DNA of 64,000 nt. Origin: Camellia lanceoleosa (taxonomy: Eukaryota; Streptophyta; Magnoliopsida; Ericales; Theaceae). The stretch's first letter is position 1. Each line of letters opens with the position of its first letter. Both the position numbers and the translations under genes were made by a program. Of the stretch, positions 46,131 to 57,128 are shown piece by piece. The stretch is taken from NCBI GenBank assembly GCA_025200525.1, contig CM045762.1:26092584-26156583 (forward strand), given 5' to 3'. The notes under the pieces were generated by a model. The model was not told the origin of the DNA, made no database searches, and saw nothing but the letters and a program-made list of their open reading frames with translations.

Positions 46131-47460
46131 ATGGCCAATCACACATTCTCTTACATTGATCGAGCATACGAAGAGTCTTTGGAAGATGATTGCAGGCCTC
46201 GAAAGAACCTCAATGCATTTATTGACTACACTTATCCGTCTACATTTATACAAGTCATGGAAGCTTTTGCAAGTTACCAACCTTTGGACCAAGAATTTGC
46301 TAACTACAAACCTTTGGACCAAGCATTTGCAAAAATGGATCTTGGAAGCTTCTCCCCCGCCCCACAACTCTCCGTATGGAACGAAGCCACTTTTTCTTCC
46401 TCCAAGTCCACTGGCTGGAGAAGTTGGTCAACACCTGTTGAACTCCAACTAAGGGAGTGGATTCATCATCGATTTGTTGAATTCGATGATCCCCTTTCCA
46501 TTCCCTCTTTTGCTCGAATCTCAGTGGTTTATCCTTATATACCCATTGATCACTAACGCAGTTTGGAAGACAACTTGCTTGTAGTGTGGTACACATCTTC
46601 CATGCACGCGAGGATAGTGCGGAAAACTCTTCATCTAGACGAAGCACAGGGGTTTAATCGGTCATTTTTGGCTAAGAAGGCAAAACTTTGCTCTTCTGAC
46701 TGGCTTGAATGTGTGAATGACCCCCAATTCCCCTCTTCCTTTAGGATGGACCCCTCTGCACCTCCTCTTTCTCAAAATCCTCATTGGATGGAGGAATTGA
46801 AACTTATTCTCTTTAAGGGTTAGTTTTTCTCTTCCTACCAACCTCCAGTTCCTTCAACTGCATTTGAGTGATACAAAGCTCAACTTCTGCTTGCTGCCTT
46901 CTCTCATTTTTCTTTCAATGTTCATGGAGATGAGATTCCTCTCAAAAACTTCTAATGGGCCTGTGATGTTATAACTCGAGGTCATGTTCTCAACCCCATT
47001 GCCTAGATAGAGCTTCAATCCTTTTTGGACCAACTCCCACTCCTTTTTCATTGGTACAAAATTTCTTTGGCCACCAGCGACTCTTTGGACGAAATCACAG
47101 CCAATCGAATTCAGACTCAATATGAAGTAGAGAACCTTATTGAAGAATATGATGACTTCAAGAACAAGAACCCAGTGTACTGGGATAATTTAGATATGGA
47201 TGAAATGGAGTAAGGGTTGAAGGAGACAGAGTTTGAAGTGAAGGCCGAATAGCTTTTTCACAAAATAAGAGCCTATCAACTATAGCAAACGAAGTTAAAT
47301 AGAGTAGAGGATAGAATAAAGAAAGAACACAAGTTCATAGAACACTGTTGGGTTAAATTTAATGAACTTAGTACTTTTTCTATTTCCTATTATTATGAAA
47401 TTGAATTTGTAACTAAGTGGGCCTTTTTATATCAATAAAACTAGGGATTTTCTTTCCCTC
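46131..47460 (+). pseudogene. Antisense gene A of the 15-kb element, unrecognised
   Basis: The ATG at 46131 (MANHTFSYIDRAYEESLEDD) lies 200 bp inside the element from the 3' LTR. The same frame continues for about 440 codons to 47460, interrupted by about nine TAA/TAG stops and no frameshift. The first stop ends a 141-codon segment at 46556. Later pieces include LHLDEAQGFNRSFLAKKAKL, SSDWLECVNDPQFPSSFRMD, and an acidic stretch TQYEVENLIEEYDDFKNKNP. C-to-T change can explain many such stops. No domain was recognised. The tandem pair SYQPLDQEFANYKPLDQAFA is a small internal repeat. It may be a separate gene or upstream exons of the next one. Confidence 0.45.
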
Positions 47461-47959
47461 TTTTGCATGATCTAGTTTTATATTCCAATTACATGCTTGC
47501 ATGGCGAATATGACTTTATACCTTACTCTAATCTGTGAGCGACAACTTCGAAGCAGCCAAAATATTGCGAATTAAAAAAATCTTTACAGGAGTAATGGTA
47601 TTCGTCTTAGGTTTTTACATTCCAATCATATGATAAATATAATCTGTATGAATAACAGTACCAATCTTGTTTCGAGGCCTGACTCAGGTATTTCAAAGCA
47701 TGAAATTTCTCTTAAGAATGGCCCTATTTGCCTTTGAAGAATCTTGTATAAGCAAAAGCATAAGATTAGTCCCTTGGCCTTTGAAATTTTTATAATGCTT
47801 GACCAAGAACTGGTTTCATAGTGCTTATTTATGCTGAAAGAATAGGCAAGAACCATATTCTAACTATAGGTTATTATGAAGATCCCTTCGAAGGAAACTT
47901 CCGTTGTTGGAAAGTTTAAAAGCACATCTCCAGGATTCTTGAAGTGAGCAAATCTTAAC

Positions 47960-48345
47960 TATGCTTGAATTCAAGGTATAAGACTGGTTTCGAAGTCGAC
48001 TACTTGTTTTCAAAGTTAAGCTAAGTATTTGAAAACTGGCTTCGAAGCCAACTAAAACCTTTCGAAGCCAACAAACACCTTTTGAAGCCAACTACATGTT
48101 TTCAAAGTTAAGCTAAATATTTGAAAACTGGCTTCGAAGCCAACAAACACCTTTTAAAGCCAACTACATATTTTCAAAGTAAAGCTAAGTATTTGAAAAC
48201 TGGCTTCAAAGCCAACTAACACCCTTTGAAGCCAACTAACACCTTTTGAAGCCAACTATCTGTTTTCAAAGTTAAGCTAAGTATTTGAAAACTGGCTTCG
48301 AAGCCGCCTAACACCTTTCGAAGCTAAGCTGGATATTTGAAATAT
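47960..48345 (+). repeat. Tandem repeats rich in TTCGAAGCC
   Basis: TATTTGAAAACTGGCTTCGA occurs at about 48030, 48118, 48190 (variant) and 48283. Between them are short units CTTTTGAAGCCAACTA and TTTTCAAAGTTAAGCTAA. Spacing varies between about 72 and 93 bp. It separates the two antisense gene regions. Confidence 0.85.
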
Positions 48346-48716
48346 GTTTCCCTCCTTCATAAGATATCTACATCTTGGCTCGAAGGTAGTCTTTTTTCTT
48401 GTGTTTTCAGGGTTTTAAAATAAAAGCCTTGATCACACATGAGTTAGAACCTGGGTCTATTTAACCCGTTATGTTAAATAGGTAGCTTTGGACAGAAAGG
48501 TTTTAAAACCCATTCTTCTCACGCTTTATCTTTATGCTTGTCCAAAGTCTTTCTTTCATGCATGTTGCTCTTATCTACAGCTCTTTGCCCTTCCATTCAC
48601 TTTCTTCTTTCAATTCCTTACTAATAGCTTCTTTTTCTGAAATACCAATCATCAAAAGAATATGACAAATACAAGACCGGGGAACAGTGTGCTATTGATG
48701 GTCACATCTTTATTCC

Positions 48717-51700
48717 TTGACAACATGCTCAAGGGGAGATTGTCCTTGGTTTCATTTTCAAAGAAGCCCCCACCCAACTCCCTACTCTATATCTGCGTTT
48801 AGAAGGTCAATGCCTTACGAGGGTGGCCTTGATTGGGGAAGTTGGAAAATGAACTGTCCCCATCTCTGTTGGCCCACATTGAGGTCAGAATGGGAGGAAT
48901 GGTACGGCCGAGTTGTTCCTGCCTGAACGCTGGACCTCCAGGAACTCTGTCTCTTTGACGCCCTTCGACTGGCTAGGTTTTCCATTCCTGAAGACCCTTT
49001 TCTCATACCTGCTGCTCTTTGTTCTTGGAACCCAGCTTTCAATTTCTTTTAATTTCAGTGTGGTATGATGGCCTCCACTATCCTTGACATATGCCATCTT
49101 CTAGGGTTATTGCCCGCTACTACTCCATTTGGTTCTGATTATCCTGATATTAATGTTCCTTTCTGTATTCCCCCTCTGACTTCTTCCTTTAATGATTTTG
49201 TGAAGTCTGAGAATAAAAAGGAAGGTCCTATGACTGATCGGGAGTTCTTTTCTTTTCTCTTATATTGGCTCTGTAAGTTTTTATTCTGTACCTCTCCACA
49301 AAGGATTATGCCTAAATTCGCCCCTCTTGCTAAGGCTCTCGCTTCGGTTAAGAAGATATCCTTAGCTCTCTATGTACTAGGTCATGTATACAGAAAACCC
49401 CTCGATGCCAACCAAGGAGGACCACTCTGGGTGTTGCAACTCTAACTTTTCGAGTACTTCACTGACTTACATTCCAGGTACCTAAGGTTCTTAGTGGAAG
49501 ACCCTACCACTTATGGAATGAAGTATGCCAGAGTTTCACTTTACCCTTATACCTTTGCTTATTACCTTACCTTCTTCTATCAACTTCCAGTTTTCTATTC
49601 TCCTACATTCTTCGGTCCTTTTACGGCTAACACAAGGCTAACATAGCTGGGGACTTTCTTGGCTAACAACACCTGCTCCAACCCTATTCATAGGGATATG
49701 TGGGCCTTAATTTTGATTCCAAGGGAGCTCTACATTGGTACCTTGAGCTTTTGAGCTTACAAATGTATTGTTGAACCTTACTGCCCTGCCCAATTTGCTA
49801 GGCAATTTGGGCTTACCCAATGAATTATTGTCCCTCTCTGTAGCCAAACTAACACCAATCTTGCAATCAAAGAGCTGAAGGTGCTAAAAACCAGGTTGAA
49901 CGAGGCAACTTCCAAGTTGATACAAGACTTGGTCGAATTCAGGTTCACTCCCTTCATCCCACACAGCAATGCATTAAAGAGGTACTAGAATTGGTGGACA
50001 ACCAATATAAAGGCGCTTCTGGTTATCTCTCCTCGGGATCTGTTGGTTGGGCGGGATGTACCCTCTCAAGCTAAGTCCAAAGAGACTGGGACCATTACTA
50101 CTGTTTCTACTGCCCCTGTCATTCCAATTCTTATTTCTGCTGTCTCTGTGTCTGCTCCTGCAGCCTCACCTCCTCCAAGAGTTACCAGAGCTACTTCGAA
50201 GAAAGGTATGCATTCTATTTTCCCTTTCTCTTCCTTTTATGATGCCTTGCTTATTTACTCATAACTTTTCTTTGGTGCAAGAGCCTCACAAGAAGACTCT
50301 CCTCAGAGAGTTCAAGCTTTGAATATTCTCAAAGGCAAACAGCAACAACAAAGGAAAAGAAGACTTTTGCTTGATCTTGAAGAGGAAATACCTGAGGCTC
50401 ACTTGGAAGAGGAAGAAATAGAGAAGGAGAAAGAATTACCTTTGAAGAGAATGAAGAAAAAGACTGTTTCTCCGTCTGACCTTCTTGGGGACTCTACTCA
50501 CAAGACAACTGCCAAAGCAGTAGAAGAAGAGCACTCCAAGGAAATCATTGTATTTTAGAGGTCTGAGAAGAGAAGACAGCAGCAAATACTAAGGGATGAA
50601 GCTGCTGCTACTATTGTACTTCAAAAGGAGGCTGCAAGAAGGTAACAAACTGCTGAGCACTATTCTTCGTCGCAGTTCTCTAAACAGTAACACCACCACA
50701 ACCTCTAAAGATGGTAACCTCCTTCAATCCCTTGTGATAATTTCCTTTTACAGGTTTCAGCATGGAATTAACACCCTCCTTTTTATGCAGTAGAAATCAG
50801 TTCATTCCTTCTTTTTTTGACACAGGCTCCTCCCTCTTTATTGGTGGATGAAAGGCCTTCTTAGACTTCTGCAGAATTAGAAGCAACCTTAGGAGGAGAA
50901 AGGAAAACTTATAGTGAAGTGCTAATGAAGATGGAGCCTATACAGGCAATATTTCCACTTTCCAGCTCTGCACCTTCCATGCCTTTTTCCTATCCTCTTG
51001 TGAGATAGAGTCTTCCACCTTCCTTGTATTCGAGCTTAACTCCATATTTACCTCATCCATCATTTGTTTCATCCCAATATGTTTCTCCTATAGTCCTGGC
51101 TGCCCCTCTCATAATTGAGAATGCTCCAATTACCACTTCTACTTCAGTGGTTATTGGCCTTTCCAAGGATGACACTGGTAGCTCACCAACTTCTTTCCAA
51201 CCACCCAGCTCCAGTCCTTCTTCCTTAGACTTGCTGGTAGCCAAGACTATTGACTCTATGAGGGCAACTTCTACTTCTTCACCCATCCCTATACTTCCAT
51301 CTCTTTCTCCAACCAACGATTCTTCTGTACTAATAATGTCAGAGGAGGAGATAGACATCTTCGAGGCTCAACTGGCCAGTTTGTTTGCCATCTCTTCACT
51401 AGCTCGGGTACCAAGCAGTGAGGCTGAGCCATTGATTCTTGCTGATTCTTTGCTCAAGATTATTGAGAGCTCTTCTACTACTGCTGAAGCCTCCTTACTT
51501 CGAGTAGACTTGGGCACTTGCTTGGATTTGCTGCAAACATTTTTTAGGATTCCATTTGAAGCTTTACAGAGGCCTATTATCAAGAATGGTTTCCTTAAAT
51601 GTTGCCAGGCCTTTGAGCAATCCAGTTTGGCATTTTCAGGCCACCTATCTCAGCCAGCAGCCACCATAGACTTCTACATCAATATCTGCCAAATGGCTAA

Positions 51701-52049
51701 GGCTGCAGAAGAAAAACTGCTAAAGGATAAGGAGTTTGTATCCCATATTTATGCTGAAGTGTTTGAATTGAAAGGACAACACTCCTATGCATCCTAGTTT
51801 CAATCCCAGCTATTGGAGAAGAAAGCTCAATTAGAAGAAGAGCAAACAGCAGTCAACCTGGCCTTGGATCAAAATGCCAAGAAGTTGCAAATTACCAACC
51901 AGGGGCGAGATGACAAAAGACAAGACATGGCTACAGCTATTCTGTTATTCCCATCCCTTAGAAGTAGAGAATCAATTGTACGGGAACAACTAAAACATTG
52001 TACTGATTTTTGGACCAATTTGTGGTTGCGTGTACTCAATTCTTTTTGA
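48717..52049 (+). pseudogene. Antisense gene B: plant mobile domain (PMD, PF10536-like) with coiled-coil tail
   Basis: Family landmarks appear in order in one frame: LDLQELCLFDALRLARFSIP (48927 on), IPAALCSWNPAFNFF, stop, FQCGMMASTILDICHLLGLL (49050-49115), FFSFLLYWLCKFLFC (about 49245-49290), then GGPLWVLQL before a stop at 49443. PMD proteins typically show FHxxCGEMTxTLxDVxxLxGL, FLLYWLxKFxFC and GGPLWLLQxW. A Ser/Pro-rich linker, a Glu/Lys-rich exon from 50284, a Ser/Thr/Pro-rich region (51024-51320) and a coiled-coil end (51690-52020) follow, stopping at 52049. Several in-frame stops break it. It sits head-on against the integrase end. PMD proteins such as MAIN/MAIL1 act in silencing and development; a role here is unknown. 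Confidence 0.7.
50206..50283 (+). other. Intron in the antisense PMD-like gene
   Basis: Donor GAAAG|GTATGC and acceptor GTGCAAGAG bound a 78-nt T-rich segment. Before it the frame reads RVTRATSKK plus one base. After it CC TCA CAA gives ASQEDSPQRVQALNILKG in the same frame. A second likely intron ends at TTTGACACAG (50825), where the frame APPSLLVDERPS begins; its donor, perhaps GATG|GTAACC near 50711, does not match in phase. Confidence 0.6.
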
Positions 52050-52249
52050 AATGAAATCTTTACTTGTTATCTGAGTGCTTCATGCCCTTTTATCTTTAGC
52101 ATTTCTCACACTTCTTGTGTTTCCCACACAATCGGATAGTAAGACTTCAAATACCTAACATTGATTTTCTCAGGATGCACATATCCATTTAGATTTCTTA
52201 GATGGTATGCTCCACCATGCAAGACTGTATGAATTTGGTGTGGTCCTTC

Positions 52250-53230
52250 CCAATTAGGTTACCATTTGCCAAACTTATGACTTTTAATTTCTAGTGCAAG
52301 TATTGTTTTCCATACGAAATCACCTTCATCAAAGCTAATATGCCTGACTTTCTTATTATAGTTTTTGGCTGCTTTCTTCTTTTGGAAAAGAATACTATTT
52401 AATGTCAAAGTTCTAGCTTCATCCACATTTTCTAGTTCCAAGAACATGTTTTGATAGTACTGCTCAAAAGTTAACTAGTCTTGACATTTTACCCTCAAAG
52501 ATTTAATATTAATTTCCATAGGCAACACCGCATCATGCCCATATATTAAGGCATAAGAAGTGATTCCTGTACTTGACCTTGGAGAAGTTCTATAGGCCCA
52601 CAACACATCTAACAACAAGTTATACCAATCCCTAGAATTGTCTTCCATAACTGTTTGTATTCCTTTTTTTCAACAATTTGTTAGATGATTCAGCCTGACC
52701 ATTTGCTTGTGCATAAGAATGGATGGAATTAACAAGGCTAATTCCAAACTCCGCTGTGAAAGATTTTACCATCTTTTCATCAAATATAATCCTATTATCT
52801 ACAGTTATGGTCTGTGGGATACCAAACCTATCCTTGATAAATCCAATAACTTCGACCCATTTAGTGAAGTAGTCTGTGACCACTAGAATGAAACAATGTT
52901 ATATCGAAGAAGGTGGATATATTTTCCCTATCATATCCATTGCCTATCCTCTAAATGGCCATGGCTTCACTACTGCATGCAACTAAGCTATTGGCACATG
53001 TCTTATCATGCCATGCTTCTGGCATGCCTGACATTCTTTTGCATACTCTATGCAATCCTTTAGGATGGTTGGCCAATAGTAGGAATACCTTCGAAGCAAC
53101 CATCTCATTTTCACACTAGGCTGACGGGCACCACAATACCTTTATGCACCTCAGCCATAACAGTCAATGCGTCATTTGGCCCTAAACATTCTAACAGTAA
53201 TCCATCTGTTCCCCTTTTGTAAAGAGCATT
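52250..53230 (-). pseudogene. Integrase of the 15-kb Tat element
   Basis: Minus-strand order: a decayed zinc-binding part (AEVHKGI, then EYAKECQACQKHGM in shifted pieces, about 53180-53000). The catalytic core follows with VTDYFTKWVEVIGFIKD (from 52883), FGIPQTITVDNRIIFDEKMV and ANGQAESSNKLLKK. The D, D and E positions are present in these motifs. A C-terminal part (LENVDEARTLTLNSILFQKK, 52447 on) follows after stops. It would insert the cDNA copy. Stops and one or more frame changes disable it. Confidence 0.8.
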
Positions 53231-53439
53231 GTTATATATTATATATTGCATAGACTATAATTTAATTTTCCTGCTGGCCTTCGAAGATGGGCCAGTTAAA
53301 TATTAAATGATTGGATGTCTCCAATCATGCTCTTCTAAGTTATTATGGTTAACTTCTACCATGATACCCTTTTTAGCCAAAGGTGGTATTAACTTCTGAT
53401 TTGTTGCTTGACTTATATCCACTTGGGTATTCCCCTTTC

Positions 53440-53910
53440 TTCTAATTCGAGGCCCTTTAAGCCACATCATTGGCCTTATGGTTCATGAATCTTGGGATAT
53501 AAGTCACATTGGCTATCTGAAACTGAGAAAGCAAATGTAGTGCAGCAACATAATATGGTAACATGCTTGCACTTTGACATTTGAAGATTTCTTTTACTTG
53601 GTTGATTATCAATTGGGAATCCCCAAATATATCAACTGCATGAGCTTATAATCTAATAAGTATCTCAAGTCCCATTATTAAAGCTTCATATTCAGCTTGA
53701 TTATTGGAACAAGTAGTTTCATCAACTCTGAAACCATGTGTAGTTTCTACCCCCTGTGGTGATTTAATTATAACACCAATTCCAACCAAACCACTGGCTT
53801 TTGATCCATCGAACCACATTTTCCATGGCTCAACATTGACCATACGAAGGTTTATTATCTTTTGGCTTTCTGTTTGACATGGATTATCTGCTAAGAAATT
53901 AGTCAAAACT
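53440..53910 (-). pseudogene. Second RNase H of the 15-kb Tat element
   Basis: WKMWFDGSKASGLVGIGVII (about 53815-53756), THGFRVDETTCSNNQAEYEA and LIMGLEILIRL, then a stop, followed by VDIFGDSQLIINQVK in frame. This is the extra RNase H typical of Tat elements, with D, E and D positions recognisable. It follows the RT-associated RNase H end (AFSEFHLEYIPQKAVK, about 53960). Confidence 0.8.
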
Positions 53911-55340
53911 TGTCATTTTACTGCCTTTTGGGGGATATATTCTAGATGAAATTCTGAGAAAGCTAATATCCATTTGCCAATTCTTCTTCTCAACATAGGT
54001 CTAGATAACATGTACTTAACTAAGTCTGTAGTTGCAATTACCAAAACAACAGTAAGCAAAAGATAATATCTTAATTTCATTGCTGCAAAGTACAATACAA
54101 TACAATAGCTGAGTATTTACATTCACAAGAATTTAAGAACCTACTGAGGTAATAAACTGCTTTCTCATTGCCTTCTTCATTGTCCTAAGCTAGGAAAACT
54201 CCTAATAAATCTTCTGCTGCAGCAATGTATAACTTCAAGGGCTTGTCGCTCCTTGGTGGCATCAACACTGGAGACTTGGCCAGGTAGGCTTTAATTCCTT
54301 CGAAAGTAGCTTGATGCTTTGCTGTCCATACAAATTCCTCTTTATTTTTCAACTTTAACAAAGAAGAAAATACTTTAGTTTTCCCTGCAGTGTTAGAAAT
54401 AAATCTTCGAATGAAATTAACCTGACCAAGGAACTTTTGTAATTCTTTCTTACTTGATAGAGGTTTGGCTTCAATGATGGTTTTGGCTTTATTCTGATCA
54501 ATATGCATTCCCTTCTTGTGCACTACATAGCCCAAGAAGTTTCCAGCTGATACACCAAGAGCGCATTTCAGAGGATTAAGATTCAACTTGAACTTTCTCA
54601 TTCTTTCGAAAACTACTACCAAGTGAACCAAGTGTTCCTCTATAGACTGAGACTTTACAACAATATTATCAATGTAACAATCTAGGTATCCTCTAATAAG
54701 ATCATGAAATATAGTAATCATTGCATTCTGATATGTTGCTCTAGCATTCTTTAGACCAAATGGCATTTTCACCCATTCGAAGGTGTTAATATTCCCAGGA
54801 CACCTAAATGCTGTCTTGTGGACATCCTCCTCTGCAATGCAGATCTAGTTGTAACTAGAATGCCCATCTATCATATAGAAAATCATGTGCCCTGCTGAAC
54901 TGTCCACCAATAAATCAACTATAGGCATGGGGTATTTATCTTTTGGAGTTGCCAAATTCTGGTTTCTAAAATCGATGTATACCCTCATCTTGCCATTCTT
55001 TTTAACCACATGCACAATGTTAGACAACCATTGAACATACCTGGCTATTCTAATAAAGCCTGCTTTAAGGAGCCTGAAAATCTCCTCCTTCACTTTCTAA
55101 ACCACTTCAGGGCTCATCCGTCTTGGTTTCTGCTTGTGTAACTTGAAGTTAGGCTTCATAGGGAGCCTATGGTCCACTAATGACTTATCCAATCCAGGTA
55201 GTTCATTATAAGACCAAGCAAAACAATCCTTATATTGCGTTAGGACTACCAACAACTGGTTCCTGTCAATAGGACTTAACCAAGCACTGATATAAGTAGA
55301 TTGTTGTGCAGAACCTTTCCCTAAATTGACTTTTTCCAAG
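53911..55340 (-). pseudogene. Reverse transcriptase and RNase H of the 15-kb Tat element
   Basis: Minus-strand order: an upstream linker (LTQYKDCFAWSYNELPGL, DHRLPMKPNFKLHKQKPRRM), then RT from EEIFRLLKAGFI with VVKKNGKMRVYIDFRNQN, IDGHSSYN, MKMPFGLKNARATYQNAM and CYIDNIVV. The family's YIDD is YIDN here, so one catalytic Asp is lost. The palm and connection end in LYIAAAEDLLGVFLA and a stop at about 54185. RNase H pieces continue (AVYYLSRFLN, FAAMKLRYYL, LRRRIGKWILAFSEFHLEYI). Several TAG/TAA stops interrupt otherwise well-kept frames. Confidence 0.85.
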
Positions 55341-55696
55341 GGGTCTTGTACTTGAGCACTTACTAATGCTTCTTCTTTGACTTCTTTTGCTTCGAAGTAA
55401 CTTTTTCATTTTGTTCTGCTCCCACCTTCTCTGGTTCAACATCTTTGCTTTCTTCCTCATAGACAAAATCTGTCCATAAGGCTTCTTCTTCTTGTATTTC
55501 ATAGACTTTTGTACCAATGTCCAATGCACAATACTTATCAAGGGCCAAAGGCCTGGCCTTTTGCTGCTCCTGATTACTGCCAACCACCATGGCTTCTTTC
55601 TCTTGTTCTTGCACCTATTGGACTATTGACTTTACGTCCAATACTGAGAACTTGACTAAAGACAAGGGTGTGGCTCCTTGGTTCTTATCTTCTTGC

Positions 55697-57128
55697 CTAC
55701 AACCAGGCATCATTGTCATTTTTGGTGACAAACTCTTCATCAGCATTCTCTTGCACTAAGTGCTTCAGGTGTGCTATTTTCTCATTAGCTGTCACTTTGG
55801 CCGTTCCATCAGGTTTCCTCAGTACACTGAGTGGTGTTACTCTTTTAATATATAACTTGGCCTCTGCAAAATCAATACAAGCGATAAAGGGTTGAGGGTC
55901 TGCGTTGATCTCTTTTATCTCTCCATTGTATAGGGCTATCATTATACTTAGCATTATTGTCTATAACAAAGAATGCTGTCATGCAATCTCTAGTTCCTAT
56001 ACTCAAGTTAATGGGTAGAATGCCATGAGCCATCTGCTTATCCCTAGTGAAACCAGCAATAATTGTGCTGGTTGGGGTTAATCTAGGGTATCTTTTCTCC
56101 AATTTCTTCAAGGACTTTGGAAGTAGGTTCACTGCTGTCCTATTATCTACTAACACCCTATTCATTTGTATCCCGTCGAAGTAAGCCTTGATATACAAGG
56201 GCTTAACGTGATGAGTCATAGATATTGTAGGGTACTCGAAGGGATATGAGAGGTTAATACTCACCTCCTCACTTTCTTCTTTAGTTTTCATTGGTGTGGC
56301 GACTTCAAACTCATCTTGAATCATGCTGGCCTGTGAATCTTCACTAGAAACCGGAATAAGGTTATCTTCCTGACCCTCTAGGTTTCTCTCTTCAGCCTCG
56401 AACTCCTGTGGTAGTATATATACCATGTTTATTGACACTAAAGGAAATGAGCTAAACTGAACTGCTAGCTGTACTTGTTTCCCTTCTAAACTAGGTTGTT
56501 CTGTTATTTCGGAAGCATTTTCCATGCTGCCCTCTAGTACCTCTATGTTAGCAGGTTCCTTTGAAGCTGTCTGTTGGTGATTTGCCTTCGTTGGCTTGTC
56601 AAGCAAAAAGGTTTGCTTAACTATGAAGGCCTCAAACATTCCATCTTCAACTAATGTTCTCTCTTGGCCTAGCTTAGTCCCTTCATTCGTTTCATCATCA
56701 CTTTGCATTAAAGCTTTCTCGAGACCTGTTAAACTAGATTTTTCTTTGGCTTTTAGTTCAACATGAACTTTAGCCAACTGCTCCATACTAGCACTCCTCT
56801 TGATCTTGGGAGCAAGCTTTAAGCCTATCCCCCTATCTGTCTGGTCTTTTGCTTGTGCCATGGAAGTGCTCTCTCTACTTTCTTTCAGATCCCTCTGATA
56901 CTGGGTGTATCTTCGTTGGATCTTCTTCATTTGAGACCTAAAAATTATAGGAGCCACATCTGGCTCCCTTGTTTTTGGATTTTTTAATAACACCCAATTG
57001 TTTGGAGCCACTAAGGAAAGTTTGATTATTTTTCCCTGGTCTCCAAAAACCTTTCTTTGAGTAGGCATTTCCTTAGGTTTATTCTGCATAACAAACCAAT
57101 CTAGAACTCCTGGGACCCATGAGCCCAC
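55697..57128 (-). pseudogene. Protease-containing region of the 15-kb Tat element
   Basis: A 418-codon open frame (55872-57128) begins with a charged linker rich in Gln, Glu and Lys and ends in the retropepsin region: HHVKPLYIKAYFDGIQMNRV, LVDNRTAVNLLP, TIIAGFTRDK, HGILPINLSIGTRDCMTAFF. In related elements the active-site loop reads LVDNGAAVN or VDSG; here the Gly is Arg, which should inactivate it. The frame then shifts near 55950, and the rest of the domain (DPQPFIACIDFAEAKLYI) lies in 55697-55954. The region 55340-55640 is a Lys/Glu-rich linker toward RT. Confidence 0.75.
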
